The notes beneath the pieces are model-generated. The model saw nothing but the letters and a program-made list of their open reading frames with translations, was not told the DNA's origin and searched no databases. The position numbers were made by a program, and so were the translations under genes. Shown here piece after piece: positions 5,501 to 6,739 of a stretch of 6,739 nucleotides of DNA (the stretch's first letter is position 1; each line of letters opens with the position of its first letter). The stretch is from Verrucomicrobiota bacterium (GTDB lineage Bacteria > Verrucomicrobiota > Verrucomicrobiia > Limisphaerales > UBA9464), in the NCBI GenBank assembly GCA_025354845.1, contig JANXMD010000225.1, positions 1 to 6,739 on the forward strand, given 5' to 3'.

Positions 5501-6280
5501 ATGGTTCTAGAGCTTCTTCAACGTCGGGTCCGCAATTTCCTCCGGGAGCTCGGCGAATTGGCCGAGATCACCTGGGAAGCCGTGGTGTCGCTGCGTCATC
5601 AAAGGCCTTCCTGGCACGACTTTGTGTCGCAGCTGCAGTTCGTGGGCGTGAATTCCCAGAGCGTGGTGATCACCACCGGGGCCGCCACCGGCATGGTCCT
5701 GTGTGCGCAGACATACTTTCAGTTCCACAAGGTCAAAATGGACACCGCGACCGGCGCGGTGGTGAGCGTCGGCATGGCCAGCGAACTGGGGCCGGTCCTC
5801 GCCTGCCTGATGCTGACCGCCCGCGTCGGGGCTGCCATGGCTGCCGAGCTGGGCACCATGAAGGTGACCGAACAAATCGACGCCCTCCGGACCCTGGCGA
5901 CCCACCCGGTGGACTACCTGGTCGTCCCGCGCCTTCTCGCCTGCACCGTGGCGGCGCCGCTGCTCACGGCCGAGGCAGTCGTGGTGGGGATCATCGCCAG
6001 CTGGTTGGTCGGCGTTCACCTGCTGGGCATTGACAGCGCCTACTACCTGGCAAACATGAATCGCTACACCAGCCCGGAGGACGTCCTCACCGGACTGATC
6101 AAATCCACCCTGTTCGGGGCGGCCATTGCGATGATTGGTTGCCATAAGGGCCTCTCTTGTCGCGGCGGCGCGGAGGGTGTGGGGCGCGCCACCACCGAGT
6201 CCGTGGTCAGCTCGAGCATCACGATTTTGGTGACCAATTTTTTCCTCACCCTGTTTCTTACCCGCCTGTTCAAGGTTTGA
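5501..6280 (+). CDS. mlaE: MlaE-type phospholipid ABC transporter permease
   Basis: This 259-residue integral inner-membrane protein is the usual MlaE length. It is the channel part of the system that moves phospholipids between the inner and outer membranes and maintains lipid asymmetry. An amphipathic N-terminal stretch (residues 1-45, with an LQRRVRNFLRELGELAE helix) precedes hydrophobic segments at about 52-72, 85-108, 140-175 and 198-215, and a last helix at about 236-256. Hallmark motifs are SELGPVLACLMLTARVGAAMAAELGTMKVTEQIDAL (94-129), the loop that contacts the ATPase and lipid cavity, HPVDYLVVPRLLA (135-147) and GCHKGLSCRGGAEGVGRATTESVV (213-236). The ATG at 5501 gives the expected N-terminus. 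The mlaF-like gene begins 30 bases after the stop, which supports a transporter operon. A member of the paralogous Mce/TGD1 lipid-import branch cannot be excluded without seeing the MCE-domain partner. Confidence 0.94.
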   Translation: MVLELLQRRVRNFLRELGELAEITWEAVVSLRHQRPSWHDFVSQLQFVGVNSQSVVITTGAATGMVLCAQTYFQFHKVKMDTATGAVVSVGMASELGPVLACLMLTARVGAAMAAELGTMKVTEQIDALRTLATHPVDYLVVPRLLACTVAAPLLTAEAVVVGIIASWLVGVHLLGIDSAYYLANMNRYTSPEDVLTGLIKSTLFGAAIAMIGCHKGLSCRGGAEGVGRATTESVVSSSITILVTNFFLTLFLTRLFKV

Positions 6281-6310
6281 TTCCCAGCCCGATCCTTCGG
6301 TTTCCCCTAC

Positions 6311-6739
6311 ATGATTGAGGTTCGCAATGTGACCAAGCGGTTTGGCTCCCAGGAAGTGCTGCGAGGGGCGTCCTTCTGCATCGAGAACGGCGAGGCGGTG
6401 GTCATCATTGGTCGCAGTGGCGGTGGGAAGAGCGTGCTGCTCAAGCACCTGATCGCCTTGCTGCAGCCCGATTCCGGGCAGGTGTTGGTAGCCGGTCAGA
6501 ATCTCTGCTCCCTCACCGAGCGGGAGCTGCTCAAGGTGCGGCGCCGCTTTGGAATGCTGTTCCAGGGTGCGGCGTTGTTTGATTCGTTGAACGTGTTTGA
6601 GAATGTCGCCTTCGTCTTGGAACGCGAGCGCACCCACACGCAGGCGGAGATCCGCCGTTTGGTGGCGGAGGCGCTGGAGTGGGTGGAGCTTCCGGGCATC
6701 GAATTGAAGAAACCGGCGGAACTCTCCGGCGGCATGCGG
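6311..6739 (+). CDS. mlaF: MlaF-type ABC transporter ATP-binding protein (3' end missing)
   Basis: The frame runs open from an ATG at 6311 to the window end, giving 143 residues of a protein usually about 250-270 long. It hydrolyses ATP to drive the MlaE permease at the cytoplasmic face of the inner membrane. Visible elements, in order, are an N-terminal strand IEVRNVTKRFG, the Walker A loop GRSGGGKS (residues 34-41, catalytic K40), the Q-loop glutamine in GMLFQGAALFDSLNVFENVAF (Q85), and the ABC signature LSGGMR (138-143) at the very edge. LFQGAALFDSLNVFENV and LSGGMR are typical of the MlaF/Mkl subgroup. Walker B, the switch histidine and the C-terminal tail lie outside the window. It is co-directional with mlaE, with a 30-base gap. 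An MlaD-type substrate-binding protein would be expected next. Confidence 0.95.
   Translation, partial: MIEVRNVTKRFGSQEVLRGASFCIENGEAVVIIGRSGGGKSVLLKHLIALLQPDSGQVLVAGQNLCSLTERELLKVRRRFGMLFQGAALFDSLNVFENVAFVLERERTHTQAEIRRLVAEALEWVELPGIELKKPAELSGGMR

Noticed and set aside
4885..6033. A 382-codon plus-strand open frame crossing the divergent promoter into mlaE
   Set aside because: It overlaps E2 antisense and mlaE in another frame, and its translation is low-complexity Arg/Ala/Pro/Gly-rich sequence.
5507..6637. A 376-codon minus-strand open frame opposite mlaE and mlaF
   Set aside because: It is a shadow of two well-supported transporter genes. The translation is rich in His, Gly and Gln with no domain.

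Overview
The window is GC-rich and densely coded. It holds six complete protein genes, a gene cut off at the left edge and an ABC-transporter gene cut off at the right edge. The DUF4252-type pair, the particular form of the E2 catalytic motif, the scarcity of clear Shine-Dalgarno sequences and a short protein with a PEP-CTERM-like tail together suggest a Verrucomicrobiota or other PVC-group bacterium. That placement is an inference from gene style, not a proven assignment. No rRNA, tRNA, CRISPR array, insertion sequence or prophage gene is visible.

Layout, left to right. (1) Bases 1-237 (+) are the end of a small secreted or membrane protein with a signal-peptide-like start and a C-terminal membrane segment followed by arginines. 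A terminator-like hairpin at 259-297 separates it from a convergent gene. (2) Bases 1642-302 (-) hold a tandem pair of envelope proteins. The first is a signal-peptide-bearing DUF4252-type protein. The second is a membrane-anchored protein whose C-terminal part looks like a divergent copy of the same fold. (3) Bases 5354-1832 (-) hold the dihydrolipoamide acyltransferase (E2, lipoyl type), dihydrolipoamide dehydrogenase (E3) and an exported FKBP-type prolyl isomerase, in that order. A strong intrinsic terminator at 1789-1762 closes the run. (4) Bases 5501-6739 (+) hold an MlaE-type permease followed by its MlaF-type ATPase, which is cut by the window end.

How the parts work together. E2 and E3 are two of the three catalytic components of the pyruvate dehydrogenase complex, or of a related 2-oxoacid dehydrogenase. 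No E1 gene lies beside them, so E1 must be encoded elsewhere. The FKBP protein acts outside the cytoplasm and may only share the transcript. The MlaE/MlaF pair forms the inner-membrane core of a phospholipid transporter that maintains outer-membrane lipid asymmetry, which implies a cell with two membranes. The E2 and mlaE genes diverge from a 146-base region containing several copies of TTCCC/GGGAA, including a perfect 16-base inverted repeat. This is the best candidate regulatory site in the window.

Most of the window is ordinary core metabolism and envelope biology. I found no convincing new multi-gene system. The least characterised part is the paired DUF4252-type operon, and the most distinctive non-coding signal is the cluster of repeated sites in the divergent promoter region.
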